DNA of 64,000 bases from Flexivirga oryzae (GCF_014190805.1 NZ_JACHVQ010000001.1:2542001-2606000); one strand, 5' to 3'; shown: positions 54,423 to 63,523, counted from the stretch's first letter. The notes: generated by a model not told the origin, from the sequence alone. Numbers and translations are program-made.

Positions 54423-56782
54423 ACCCCCGCGGCGTTGTCCACGCCACCGCTGACCGGCAGGTCGGCGAAGACGTCCGGCGGGTCCTGCCACAGGTCCGGC
54501 AGCGTGCCCGCCTGCGCGTCCTGGATCGCGCGCCACACCCGCTGGGGTGTGCAGGGCAGGTGGATGTGCCGCACACCCAGGTGGCTGACCGCGTCGACCA
54601 CGGCGTTCTGCACAGCGGGCGTGGAGCCGATGGTCGCGGACTCGCCGATCCCCTTGGCGCCCAACGCATTCAGTGGTGTCGGCGTCATCGTGGAGGCGGT
54701 CTCGAAGTCCACCAGGTCCATCGCGCTCGGCATCGCGTAATCGGCGAGCGTGCCGGTCATCGGCTGCCCGTCCTCGTTGAAGACGACCTCCTCGTAGAGG
54801 GCCTGCGCGATGCCCTGCGCGAGCCCTCCGTGCTGCTGACCTTCGACCAGCAGCGGGTTGAGGATCCGGCCGCAGTCGTCGACCGCGACATGCCGCAGCG
54901 GGCGGACCCGACCGGTCTCGGTGTCGACCTCGACGACCGACACGTGCGCACCGAACGGGAAGGTGGAACCGTCCTGGTTGACGTCGAGCCCGGCGGTCAG
55001 CTCCTCGCCCTGGTCCTTGGCAGCGGCGGCGATCTCGGTCCAGGTCACCGTCGCGCCACCGGGCACCCCGGTCACCCCGAAGGTGCCCTCTTCGGTGAGC
55101 ACGATGTCGTCGACGGCGGCCTCCAGCAGCGTCGCGGCGTGCCGGCGGGCCTGTTCGCGCACCTCGTTCGCGGCCGAGACGACCGCACTGCCACCCAGCT
55201 GCAGGGACCGCGAGCCACCGGTGCCACCGCCGCGCGGGACGACCGCGGTGTCGGACTGCACGTAGGTGATCTTGTCCATGGGTATGCCGAGCGCGTCGGA
55301 CACCAGCATCGAGAAGGCCGTCGCGTGCCCCTGACCGTGCGCGGAGGTGCCGGACGAGGCGGTCGCGGTGCCGTCGTCGTGGACGGTGACCGAGCCGTAT
55401 TCGGACCCACCGCCGGGCGCGGTCACCTCGACGTAGACGCTGACCCCGATGCCCAGCTGCACCGGCTCGCCGGTCTCGCGGCGCCGCGCCTGCTCCTCGC
55501 GCAGTTTGGTGTAGTCCGCGATGCGCAGCGCCTCCCGCAACGGCAGGTCGTAGCTGCCGGAGTCGTACTGTGCACCCATCTTCGTCGTCACCGGAAAAGC
55601 TTTGGGGTCCAGGAAGTTCCGGCGTCGCAGCTCGACGGGGTCGATGTCCAGCTCGTCGGCCGCGATGTCCATCAGCCGCTCCAGGTGCGCCGCCGCCTCG
55701 GGGCGCCCGGCTCCGCGGAAGGCGCCCATCGGGGCGGTGTTGGTCACCGCGGAGCAGGCGTCGTAGGCGACCACCGGGACGTCATACACACCGGGCACCA
55801 TCAGGGCGGTCATGTGGATCGGCAGGGCCCCGCCGAAGCCGGCCCACGCGCCGGCGTCGCCGATCACGCGGGCCCGGATGCCGGTGATCCGGCCGTCCCT
55901 GGTCAGGCCCATCTCGTAGTAGCCGACCTGGCCGCGGCCGTGCATGCCCTGCAGGTTCTCCGAGCGGGTCTCGACCCAGGAGACCGGGCGGCCGAGGGCA
56001 CGCGCCGCACCGATGACCACGGTGTGCTCGGAGATCAGCCCGGCCTTGCCGCCGAAGCCGCCGCCGACGTGCGGGGAGATGACGCGCACCTGCTCCTTGG
56101 CGAGGCCGAACTCGGCGCAGGCCATCCCCTGCAGTCCGTGCGGCATCTGCGTCGAGACGTGTATGACGAGCTCGTGCTCACCGTCCCCGGTCGTGTCGAC
56201 GGCGATCGCGTTGCCCTCCATCGGCACGACCGCGACACGCTGGTTGACCATCCGGGCACGCACCACGGTGTCGGCACCGGTCAGTGGATCCTCTTGCACC
56301 GCAGAGCGATTGCCGATCACCAGGTTGGTGCCGAGGTCGGGGAACTGCAGCTCCGCGTCGGGGGCGAGGGCCGCCTCGGGGTCGGTGACCGAGGGCAGCT
56401 CGTCGTAGTCGACGTCGACGAGCTCGACCGCGTCGGCAGCGGCCGCGCGGGTCTCGGCGACGACGATGGCCACGGGTTCGCCGACGAACCGGACCCGGTC
56501 GGTGGCCAGCGGCGGGCGCGGCACCTTGGGGTTGACCACCATCAGGCCGTGGTGCGGTTTCAGGTCGAGGTCGGCGGCGGTGTAAACCGCGACGACGCCC
56601 GGTGCGGCGGCGGCCTCACCGGTGTCGATGCCGCCGATCCGGGCGTGCGCGAAGGGCGATCGCACGAAGGCGGCGTGCAGCATCCCGTCCAGCTGGAGGT
56701 TGCCGACGTAGGTCGAGGCGCCGGTGACGAGGTCGGCGTCTTCGACCCGCCGGACCCGTGTTCCGAGAATTGAACCTGGCAT
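54419..56782 (-). CDS. Molybdenum hydroxylase large subunit (xanthine/CO dehydrogenase form II-like)
   Basis: 787 residues, the size of a CoxL/XdhB-type subunit. N-terminal hammerhead region (RRVEDADLVTGASTYVGN) and the molybdopterin-binding domains with GGGFGGKAG, the MGAFRGAGRPEAAAHLE active-site loop, HGQGHATAF and GAKGIGESATIG. The loop lacks the AYRCSFR motif of true CO dehydrogenase (form I). The FAD and 2Fe-2S subunits that normally form the heterotrimer are not adjacent in the window. Molbindin at 49682 and the hydrolase downstream are plausible partners. Confidence 0.87.
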   Translation of the reverse strand: MPGSILGTRVRRVEDADLVTGASTYVGNLQLDGMLHAAFVRSPFAHARIGGIDTGEAAAAPGVVAVYTAADLDLKPHHGLMVVNPKVPRPPLATDRVRFVGEPVAIVVAETRAAAADAVELVDVDYDELPSVTDPEAALAPDAELQFPDLGTNLVIGNRSAVQEDPLTGADTVVRARMVNQRVAVVPMEGNAIAVDTTGDGEHELVIHVSTQMPHGLQGMACAEFGLAKEQVRVISPHVGGGFGGKAGLISEHTVVIGAARALGRPVSWVETRSENLQGMHGRGQVGYYEMGLTRDGRITGIRARVIGDAGAWAGFGGALPIHMTALMVPGVYDVPVVAYDACSAVTNTAPMGAFRGAGRPEAAAHLERLMDIAADELDIDPVELRRRNFLDPKAFPVTTKMGAQYDSGSYDLPLREALRIADYTKLREEQARRRETGEPVQLGIGVSVYVEVTAPGGGSEYGSVTVHDDGTATASSGTSAHGQGHATAFSMLVSDALGIPMDKITYVQSDTAVVPRGGGTGGSRSLQLGGSAVVSAANEVREQARRHAATLLEAAVDDIVLTEEGTFGVTGVPGGATVTWTEIAAAAKDQGEELTAGLDVNQDGSTFPFGAHVSVVEVDTETGRVRPLRHVAVDDCGRILNPLLVEGQQHGGLAQGIAQALYEEVVFNEDGQPMTGTLADYAMPSAMDLVDFETASTMTPTPLNALGAKGIGESATIGSTPAVQNAVVDAVSHLGVRHIHLPCTPQRVWRAIQDAQAGTLPDLWQDPPDVFADLPVSGGVDNAAGV

Positions 56783-56822
56783 AGGACGACACTACGACCT
56801 CGGCCGCCGGTGAGGGTGGCTC

Positions 56823-58079
56823 TCAGCGCAGGTTCGGTCGCACGCGCAGCACCTCCAGTGCCGCGGCGACATTGGTGACGTTGTCGGCGAGCGGGCGCGG
56901 CATCAGCTGGTCGGCGCGCTCGAGCCGCCGCAGCACCGTGTTGCGGTGCGTGTAGAGCCGGATGGCGGTGCGGGAGGCGTTGAACTGCTCCCGGATGTAT
57001 GCCGAGACGGTGTCCCGAATGTCGGGATCCGCGCTGACCAGCGCGCCGAGGGTGTCGGCGACGAACTCGTCCGCCTTGGTCAGGTCTCCGGTCAGCAGCG
57101 CGACCAGCTGGACCTCGTCGTACCGGGCGATCCGGCGGCTGGAGTCCAGCCGGGAGAGCAGGCGCTGCGCCTCGGCCGCGTCCAGGTGGCTGCGGCGGAA
57201 ACCCTCCAGTCCCAGACCGTTCCGGCCGATCGCGACCTGGACCCCGGGCGCTGCTTCGAGCGCCGCGGTGACGGTAGCGTCGGTGCGAACGTCGGCGGTC
57301 GGCAGCCAGACCCACAGCGACTGGGCGCCGGCGACAAGGGTGAGCCGGCGGGTGCAGTCGCTGGCCTGCATGATCGCGTCGGCGACGGCCTCCAGCCGGC
57401 CGGCGACGTCGCCCAGGTCGGTGCGGCCCTCCTCGTCGGACTCCGACCAGAGCACGAGCGCGGTGTGTTCGCCGGTCAGCCGGTAGTGCAGACGCAGCTC
57501 GGCCTGCGACCGGGTTATCGGGGCGCCCTCCAGGACGAGGGTCAGGGTCGCCATCCGCTCGGCATTGGTGCCGCTGGTGAGCTCGGCGATGTCGGCCTGG
57601 ATCAGCTCGGTCAGCGCGTCGACCGTGTCGTCCAGGAAGGACGAGATGGACAGCGCCGAGGCGTTCAGCAGCTCCTGCAGTTCGTCGGCGTCGGAGGTCA
57701 GGGTGAAGCAGATCCGCATCCACAGCCGCCACGCCGCGCTCTGCGAGGTGCGGTAGGAGTCGAGGGCGCGGCTGTCCAGGCCGCGCCGGACCAGGTCACG
57801 GGACAGGGTGATCGCCTCGTGGCTCAGCTGCGGCGTGACACGTTCGCCGGGGTCGCTGATGTTGGACGCGGCCCAGCGACGTAGGTTCTGTACGTTGACG
57901 ATTCGCGCCGCATCGCTGAGTGTCGGGTCGATGACCGACCGGTCGGAGTGGTAGCCCGCCAGGGTCGCCTCGTGCAGCACCGCGAGGTCCTCCTCGGAGA
58001 AGTTGAGTGCCTCGCGGGCTCCCTGCCGGAAGAGCTCGCGGACCCGCGGGCTCAGCGGCGGCAGCTGGTTGGTGTGCAC
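56823..58079 (-). CDS. PucR family transcriptional regulator
   Basis: 418 residues, GTG start. A long N-terminal region (helical) precedes the GGDEF-like core, then the C-terminal HTH_30 with NASRTAIRLYTHRNTVLRRLERADQL, the family's hallmark. PucR-type regulators control purine or related catabolic genes in other bacteria. It lies directly upstream of the molybdenum hydroxylase on the same strand and divergent from the monooxygenase, so it may control either or both. Confidence 0.9.
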   Translation of the reverse strand: MHTNQLPPLSPRVRELFRQGAREALNFSEEDLAVLHEATLAGYHSDRSVIDPTLSDAARIVNVQNLRRWAASNISDPGERVTPQLSHEAITLSRDLVRRGLDSRALDSYRTSQSAAWRLWMRICFTLTSDADELQELLNASALSISSFLDDTVDALTELIQADIAELTSGTNAERMATLTLVLEGAPITRSQAELRLHYRLTGEHTALVLWSESDEEGRTDLGDVAGRLEAVADAIMQASDCTRRLTLVAGAQSLWVWLPTADVRTDATVTAALEAAPGVQVAIGRNGLGLEGFRRSHLDAAEAQRLLSRLDSSRRIARYDEVQLVALLTGDLTKADEFVADTLGALVSADPDIRDTVSAYIREQFNASRTAIRLYTHRNTVLRRLERADQLMPRPLADNVTNVAAALEVLRVRPNLR

Positions 58080-58189
58080 AGTGCATCAGCGTACGGCAGC
58101 CGCGGGGGCAGTTTGTCCCTGTTTGCGGTGCGGTATGGCGACCAGGCTTGGCGTCATACCTCCATCGCCCCTCGTTCAGGAGTCCTCGC

Positions 58190-59965
58190 ATGACCAGCAT
58201 CACCACCGCCGACCAGCTCGACGTGCTCATCATCGGTGCCGGCATCTCCGGCATCGGCGCGGGGCGCTACCTGCGGACCCACTGCCCGGACAAGACGTTC
58301 GCCATCCTGGAGGGCCGCGAGGCGTCCGGGGGCACGTGGGACCTGTTCCGCTACCCCGGCATCCGGTCCGACTCCGACCTGCACACCTTCGGTTACGAGT
58401 TCAAGCCGTGGCGGGACAAGGATGCGATCGCCGACGGTTCGAAGATCCTGGGTTACCTGCGCGAGACCGCCACCGAGAACGACCTCGATGAGCTGATCCG
58501 CTTCAACCACAGGGTGATCGGCGCTTCCTGGGACTCCGCGGAGGCGCTGTGGACCGTCGAGGCGGAGACGCCGGAGGGTGCGCGGACGTTCCGGGCGCGC
58601 TGGGTCTTCGCCGGCACCGGCTACTACAACTACGACGAGGGCTACACACCCGTCTTCCCCGGCCGCGACGACTTCGAGGGCACGATCGTGCACCCGCAGC
58701 ACTGGCCGGAGGACCTGGACTATGCGGGCAAGAAGGTCGTGGTGATCGGCAGCGGCGCGACGGCGGTCACGCTGATCCCGGCGATGACCAGCGGACCATC
58801 GGCTGCGGCACACGTGACGATGCTGCAGCGGACGCCGACGTTCGTGACGGCGCTCCCCCGTGAGGACAAGATCGCGCAGGCGCTGCGTCGCACGTTCGGT
58901 GAGGAGCGCGGCTACCGGCTGACCCGCCGCAAGAACATCACGGTGCAGCACTGGACGTGGCGGCTGGCGCGTCGCTTCCCCGATCAGACGCGCGCCCTGC
59001 TGCGCAAGGCGCAGGTGAAGGCGCTGCCGGAGGGGTATGACGTCGACACGCACTTCAACCCGCCGTACAACCCGTGGGACCAGCGGCTGTGTGTGGTGCC
59101 GGACGGTGACCTGTTCAAGACGATCCGGTCCGGGAAGGCCGACGTCGTCACGGACCGGATCGAGACGTTCACACCGAACGGCATCCGGTTGGCGTCCGGG
59201 CAGGAGTTGGAGGCCGACATCATCGTGACGGAGACCGGGCTGAACCTGCGGCTCTTCGGCGGCATCCCGATGACCGTCGACGGTGCGCCGGTGCACTTCC
59301 CGGACACCGTCGTCTATCGCGGGCTGATGCTGTCCGGAGTGCCGAATCTCGCTCTGTCCATTGGTTACACGAACGCGTCGTGGACGTTGAAGGTCGGCCT
59401 GCTCTGCGAGTACTTCACCCGGCTGCTGCGCTACATGGACACCTACGCGTACGACACGGTGCGAGCCGAGGCCGACCCGGCGATGCCGACCAGGCCGGTG
59501 CTGGATTTCGCCGCGGGCTACATCCAGCGCTCGATCGACGAGATGCCGCGGCAGGGCGACCGCGAACAGTGGCAGACGTCGACCGGGTTCGCCGATGACG
59601 TGCGGTTGCTGCGGAACGGGTCGGTGTACGACGAGTACCTGCACTTCACCTCCGCGGCCGCCGACCCCACCGCGGCCGCCGACCCCACCGCGGCCGCCGA
59701 GCCTGTCGAGGTGCCCGCGGTCGCCGAGCCTGTCGAGGTGCCCGACCCCACCACGGCCGCCAACCCCACCACGGCCACCGAGCCTGTCGAGGTGCCCGAC
59801 CCCACCACGGTCGCCGAGCCTGTCGAGGTGCCCGACCCCACCACGGCCGCCGACCCCACCACGGCCGCCGAGCCTGTCGAGGTGCCCGACCCCACCACGG
59901 CCGCCGCGCCTGTCGAGGTGCCCGAGCCCACCGCGGTCGCCGAGCCTGTCGAGGTGCCCGCATGA
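58190..59965 (+). CDS. Baeyer-Villiger-type flavin monooxygenase with a repetitive C-terminal tail
   Basis: 591 residues, ATG after AGGAG. FAD-binding GAGISGIGAGRYL near 16, the BVMO fingerprint FEGTIVHPQHW near 163 (FxGxxxHxxxW), NADPH-binding GSGATAVT near 187. The catalytic body ends near 486. The last 105 residues are a low-complexity tail of PTxAA and EPVEVP units, built from an underlying DNA repeat (59640-59963). Ketone or sulfide oxygenation (EtaA-like) is likely; the tail is not part of any known BVMO. The hydrolase that follows overlaps by four bases (ATGA). Confidence 0.88.
   Translation: MTSITTADQLDVLIIGAGISGIGAGRYLRTHCPDKTFAILEGREASGGTWDLFRYPGIRSDSDLHTFGYEFKPWRDKDAIADGSKILGYLRETATENDLDELIRFNHRVIGASWDSAEALWTVEAETPEGARTFRARWVFAGTGYYNYDEGYTPVFPGRDDFEGTIVHPQHWPEDLDYAGKKVVVIGSGATAVTLIPAMTSGPSAAAHVTMLQRTPTFVTALPREDKIAQALRRTFGEERGYRLTRRKNITVQHWTWRLARRFPDQTRALLRKAQVKALPEGYDVDTHFNPPYNPWDQRLCVVPDGDLFKTIRSGKADVVTDRIETFTPNGIRLASGQELEADIIVTETGLNLRLFGGIPMTVDGAPVHFPDTVVYRGLMLSGVPNLALSIGYTNASWTLKVGLLCEYFTRLLRYMDTYAYDTVRAEADPAMPTRPVLDFAAGYIQRSIDEMPRQGDREQWQTSTGFADDVRLLRNGSVYDEYLHFTSAAADPTAAADPTAAAEPVEVPAVAEPVEVPDPTTAANPTTATEPVEVPDPTTVAEPVEVPDPTTAADPTTAAEPVEVPDPTTAAAPVEVPEPTAVAEPVEVPA
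59640..59963 (+). repeat. In-frame tandem repeat encoding the monooxygenase tail
   Basis: Units of GACCCCACC plus ACGGCCGCC or GCGGCCGCC alternate with GAGCCTGTCGAGGTGCCC (seven copies, one with G to C at its first position), giving the peptide EPVEVP and PT(T/A)A units. The unit length keeps the reading frame and the array runs up to the stop. The TGTCGAGGTGCC word resembles extragenic repeats seen between actinobacterial genes, so an element may have been captured and expanded in the 3' end of the gene. Confidence 0.85.
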
Positions 59966-60864
59966 CCCACGACCGCTTCGCGCAGCTGCCGCACGGGATC
60001 CGGGTGTGCTACCGGGTGACCGGCGACGACGGCGGCATACCCGTGCTGTTGATCTCCGGTATGTCGCAGGACCTGACGATCTGGCCGCAGGAGTTCGTCG
60101 ACGGCCTTGTCGCGTACGGGTTCCGGGTAATCCAGCACGACAACCGGGACATCGGGAGGTCGACGCCGATGTCCACGAGACCACCCTCGTTGCTGCATCA
60201 GTTGCGCGGCCGTGCAAGGCCGGACGCGTACACGCTGGAGGACATGGCGCAGGACAGTGTCGGGCTGCTGGACCACCTGGGTGTCGAGCGGGCGCACCTC
60301 ATCGGGCAGTCGATGGGCGGGATGATCGCGCAGACGATCGCGGCGCACCACCCGGAGCGGGTGCTCACGCTCACGTCGATGTATTCGACGACCGGTGCAC
60401 CCGGCGTGGGTGGTGTTGCCTGGTCGACGAAGCTGAAGATCGCCAAGCGTCCACCGCGCGGGAAGTCCGAGTTCATCGCGCGTCACCTGGAGTTCACCGC
60501 GCATCTGGCCGGTCGGCGCTATCCGATCGATCCGGTGGTCGAGACCGCGGTGGCGACCACCGCGTGGGAGCGTCGCGGGGTTGCCGGGGCCGCGGGAATC
60601 GCCCGGCAGATCCAGGCGATTCAGGCGTCGGGAGACCGGAGCAAGGCGGTGTCGGCGATCACTGCGCCGACCCTGGTGATCCACGGCGACCGGGACCTGA
60701 TCGTGCATCCGAGTGGTGGGCGGGCGACTGCCGACACGATCGCGGGCGCCGAGTTCGTCAGCGTCGAGGGCATGGGCCACCACTTCGCGCCGGCGCTCGT
60801 GGAGCCGCTGCTCGAGCGGATCTCGGCCCACCTGCGGGCCGCGCGTCCGTCGCCGCACGTCTGA
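59962..60864 (+). CDS. Alpha/beta hydrolase
   Basis: 300 residues. Oxyanion and nucleophile elbow LIGQSMGGMIAQTIA (Ser near 115), Asp in VIHGDRDLIVHP, and His in EGMGHHFAP. Start overlaps the monooxygenase stop. In EtaA/BVMO operons such esterases hydrolyse the ester made by the monooxygenase, which would fit here. Confidence 0.91.
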   Translation: MTHDRFAQLPHGIRVCYRVTGDDGGIPVLLISGMSQDLTIWPQEFVDGLVAYGFRVIQHDNRDIGRSTPMSTRPPSLLHQLRGRARPDAYTLEDMAQDSVGLLDHLGVERAHLIGQSMGGMIAQTIAAHHPERVLTLTSMYSTTGAPGVGGVAWSTKLKIAKRPPRGKSEFIARHLEFTAHLAGRRYPIDPVVETAVATTAWERRGVAGAAGIARQIQAIQASGDRSKAVSAITAPTLVIHGDRDLIVHPSGGRATADTIAGAEFVSVEGMGHHFAPALVEPLLERISAHLRAARPSPHV

Positions 60865-60878
60865 CTCGCGGGGTGGGC

Positions 60879-61787
60879 TCAGACAGTCATCTGCCGGTTC
60901 CGACCGGCCGGCAGCGCCTCGGCCGGTAGCGGGCGCACGATCGCCACCGGGCAGTGCGCTCGACGCATCACGCCCTGGCTGACCGACCCCAGCAGCAGAC
61001 CGCCCATCCCGTGGCGGCCGCGCGTTCCGACGACGAGCAGCGAGGCGTCGGCGCTGCTTTCGGTCAGCGCTGCGGTCGCGGGTGCGGTTGCGAGGACGGT
61101 TTCGACATACACGTGGGGGTGTTGTGCCGCGGGTGCTGCGAGGGCACGCCGCAGTACGTCGAGTTGGTGCCGTCGCGCGGCGAGCGTGTTCATCACGGTC
61201 ATCGGCACGCCCTGGGTGAAGCGCCATTTGTCGGGCCGCCAGCACAACGTCGCGCGGAGCGTGACATGGCGCCGTTCGGCCTCCGCGAAGGCGAACTGCA
61301 GTGCCGCGGCTCCGTCGGGGCGGTCGTCGACACCGACCACGACCGGCCCGACACGCTGCCGGTCGGTCAGCGCTGCCCGCACGACCGTGACGGGGCAGTC
61401 GGCGGTCGCGGCCAGCTCGGTCGTGACCGACCCGAGGACAGCACCTCGCACCGCGCCGGCACCTCTGGTGCCGATGACGAGCTGCGCGGCTCTCGTCGAC
61501 GCCTCGAGGAGCGCGCTCACGGCCGGCTGCCTCGGTTGCGACCAGCTGACCCGCAGCGACGCGTGGTGTGCGACCACGCCCAGGGCCTGTTCGCAGACGT
61601 TGTCGATGGAAGCGTCCTGCACGGTCCGGCCCCACCCGATGGGCGCAATCCCTTTCGCGTGCAGGATGTGCAGCGGCTGTGCGGTGGCATCCGCACGGTC
61701 CGCTGCCCACCGCAGCGCGTGCCAGCTCTCCGGTGAGCCGTCGACACCGGCGACGATCGCGTTGCGCGGGACATCGGTAAACATCAT
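60879..61787 (-). CDS. Universal stress protein, tandem-domain (second gene of pair)
   Basis: 302 residues, ATG at 61787 overlapping the stop of the upstream USP gene (ATGA). Two UspA domains, each with an ATP-binding motif: GTRGAGAVRGAVLGSVTTEL near 110-130 and VGTRGRHGMGGLLLGSVSQG near 260-280 (G-2X-G-9X-G-S). Such tandem USPs in mycobacteria belong to the dormancy regulon. It is cotranscribed with the next USP. Confidence 0.92.
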   Translation of the reverse strand: MMFTDVPRNAIVAGVDGSPESWHALRWAADRADATAQPLHILHAKGIAPIGWGRTVQDASIDNVCEQALGVVAHHASLRVSWSQPRQPAVSALLEASTRAAQLVIGTRGAGAVRGAVLGSVTTELAATADCPVTVVRAALTDRQRVGPVVVGVDDRPDGAAALQFAFAEAERRHVTLRATLCWRPDKWRFTQGVPMTVMNTLAARRHQLDVLRRALAAPAAQHPHVYVETVLATAPATAALTESSADASLLVVGTRGRHGMGGLLLGSVSQGVMRRAHCPVAIVRPLPAEALPAGRNRQMTV

Positions 61788-62650
61788 GCGCCTGCCGCGG
61801 CCTGCGGCGGCGAGGCGACGAACGCCTTGCGCCCGTCCCGCACGACGAGCACCGGGCAGGTTGCGGACCGGAGCACGCCCTGATGCACCGAACCCAGCAC
61901 GGCACCGCCGAACTCCCCGTGGCCCAGGGATCCCACCACGACGAGCGCCGGGTCGGTCGCGTAGCGGCGCAGTTCCTCGATCGCGCCGTCCCGCACCGTG
62001 TGGGTGGTGACCCGCAGTTGTGGGTGGCTGCGCGCGACGTCCGCCATACTCCTTGCGAGCCGGTCGTTTTCGCGGTGTTGTGCCTCGTCGTTCGGGACCC
62101 GGTGCAGCACGATGGTCAGGTCGAGGTGGCGGGTGCCTGCCTGCTCGAAGGCCGTCTCCAGCACTCGTACGAACGGCCGGCCGTATTCCAGCCCCGCGAC
62201 GACCGACGTCCCTGTCGTCAGGTTGGTGTCGGCCCGCAGCACCGCGACCGGGCACCGGGTCTGGGCGATCAACCGGTTGGTCGTCGAGCCCAGGAAGGCG
62301 TCTGCGGCGGCGCTGCGTCCGCGGGATCCGACGACCACCAGGCGGCATCCTCGTGCCGCGGACGCCAACGTCGTGGCCGGGTCGCCGGTCGGCTCGGACC
62401 ACGTCACCTTCAGTTTTTCGCCGGACCGGACCAGGTGCGCGAGGGCATTGTTGATGACGGGCTCGTGCACCTGGCGGGTCATCGAGTAGGTCGGCCACGT
62501 CCGGTGCGAGACGTCGAGGACGTGCATCAGGTGGAGCGGCCATTTGCGGCGGCGAGCCTCGGCTGCCGCCCATTCCAGTGCCTTCGCGCTCCCCGCCGAT
62601 GCGTCGAGGCCGACCAGCACTGCTCCCATGGGCACGATGGCGTCCATCAT
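61784..62650 (-). CDS. Universal stress protein, tandem-domain (first gene of pair)
   Basis: 288 residues, ATG after GAAAGGAG. Two UspA domains with ATP-binding loops VGSRGRSAAADAFLGSTTNR and VGSLGHGEFGGAVLGSVHQG. It is the first of two adjacent USP genes. A DosR-like box lies 55 bp upstream, so both are likely induced by hypoxia or nitric oxide. Confidence 0.92.
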   Translation of the reverse strand: MMDAIVPMGAVLVGLDASAGSAKALEWAAAEARRRKWPLHLMHVLDVSHRTWPTYSMTRQVHEPVINNALAHLVRSGEKLKVTWSEPTGDPATTLASAARGCRLVVVGSRGRSAAADAFLGSTTNRLIAQTRCPVAVLRADTNLTTGTSVVAGLEYGRPFVRVLETAFEQAGTRHLDLTIVLHRVPNDEAQHRENDRLARSMADVARSHPQLRVTTHTVRDGAIEELRRYATDPALVVVGSLGHGEFGGAVLGSVHQGVLRSATCPVLVVRDGRKAFVASPPQAAAGA

Positions 62651-62705
62651 CTCGCTCCTTTCGCCTGCGGATGATTTCAGCGTGCGCCGGTGCCGGTTGG
62701 TTGGG

Positions 62706-62723
62706 TAGGGACCAAAGGCCTTG
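62706..62723. promoter_or_regulatory. DosR/DevR-like box upstream of the USP pair
   Basis: TAGGGACCAAAGGCCTTG resembles the DosR box (GGGACTWWNGNCCC core): GGGAC, three A, then GGCC. It is placed upstream of two universal stress protein genes, which are classic DosR targets in mycobacteria. No dosR or dosS gene is in this window. Confidence 0.6.
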
Positions 62724-62777
62724 TGGTTCGGTCACTTCCGTCACCATTGGACCTAGGACACAACCCACCGCTCACGG

Positions 62778-62800
62778 TTGTACAAGAGCGTACAATTCGT
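62778..62800 (+). promoter_or_regulatory. Toxin-antitoxin operator and leaderless promoter
   Basis: Perfect palindrome TTGTAC-N6-GTACAA (62778-62795) overlaps TACAAT (62791-62796), a near-consensus -10 element six bases before the antitoxin ATG at 62803. Transcription should therefore start at or next to the ATG, giving a leaderless mRNA. The palindrome is well placed for repression by the antitoxin. Confidence 0.7.
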
Positions 62801-62802
62801 GT

Positions 62803-63090
62803 ATGACGACGGTCAGCGCCAGCGAGGCCCGGCAGACTCTCCCGAAACAGTTGGACAGGGTCGAAGCCGGTGACGAGGTTGCGATCACCCGGCACGGGAG
62901 GGTGGTTGCCGTGCTCGTGCACCCGGACGTGCTGCGGAGGCGGCGGGCCGGTGCCGCATGGGATGAGGCGGATCGCATCGGTGAGCTGCTGGCAGAGGCG
63001 CGGGCCGAGCCGATCCGCCCGCCGGTGATCAGCTCGAAGCGCGCCGAGGATCTGCTCGCGTCGGTCCGGCGTGACCGCGCCGGCCGATGA
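62803..63090 (+). CDS. Antitoxin, Phd/YefM family
   Basis: 95 residues. N-terminal TVSASEARQTLPKQLDRVEAGDEVAITRHGRVVAVLV is the Phd/YefM DNA-binding fold, with a C-terminal tail that would wrap the toxin. Its stop overlaps the toxin's ATG (ATGA). It probably autorepresses through the palindrome just upstream. Confidence 0.9.
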   Translation: MTTVSASEARQTLPKQLDRVEAGDEVAITRHGRVVAVLVHPDVLRRRRAGAAWDEADRIGELLAEARAEPIRPPVISSKRAEDLLASVRRDRAGR

Positions 63091-63506
63091 CCGTTCCCGC
63101 GATTGCGTTCGATGCTGACGTGCTGATCTACGCGGCGCAACGCAGGCACGCACTGGGCGCGCGGGTTGCGGCACTGTTCACGCGCGCCGCCGAGGACGAG
63201 ATGGTCGGCACGGGCTCGGTTCTGCTACTCACCGAAGTGCTGGCCAAGCCGATGCGAGATGATCCGGCCTCCGACGAGACGCTCGCGTTGATGAGCTTGT
63301 TGAGCCGCTTGCAGTTGTTGCCGCTCGATGATCAGACGGCGCGGCTCGCGCTGCACTTCGCTATCGCGTATGGTCTGCGCGCCGCCGACGCCACGCACCT
63401 GGCGACTGCGGTCGCAGCCGGAGCCGACCGCTTCCTGACCAACAACCAGAAGGACTTCCCCAAAACGATCGGCGAGGTTGACATCACCTATCCGAGCGAC
63501 CTCTAG
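63087..63506 (+). CDS. Toxin, PIN domain ribonuclease (VapC family)
   Basis: 139 residues. PIN acidic residues: IAFDADVLIYAAQRR (first Asp), LTEVLAKP (Glu), RAADATHLATA (Asp) and ADRFLTNNQKDF (Asp). VapC-like RNase that cleaves RNA; paired with a Phd-type rather than VapB-type antitoxin. Coupled to the antitoxin by a four-base overlap. Confidence 0.92.
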   Translation: MTVPAIAFDADVLIYAAQRRHALGARVAALFTRAAEDEMVGTGSVLLLTEVLAKPMRDDPASDETLALMSLLSRLQLLPLDDQTARLALHFAIAYGLRAADATHLATAVAAGADRFLTNNQKDFPKTIGEVDITYPSDL

Positions 63507-63523
63507 CGCAGCGAACTGCGCTG

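Noticed and set aside
54419..56782. Aerobic CO dehydrogenase (CoxL form I)
   Set aside because: The active-site loop reads FRGAGR, without the Cys of the form I motif AYRCSFR, and coxM and coxS are absent.
59640..59963. Possible CRISPR or minisatellite outside genes
   Set aside because: The repeat is in frame with the monooxygenase up to its stop codon and is best read as coding.
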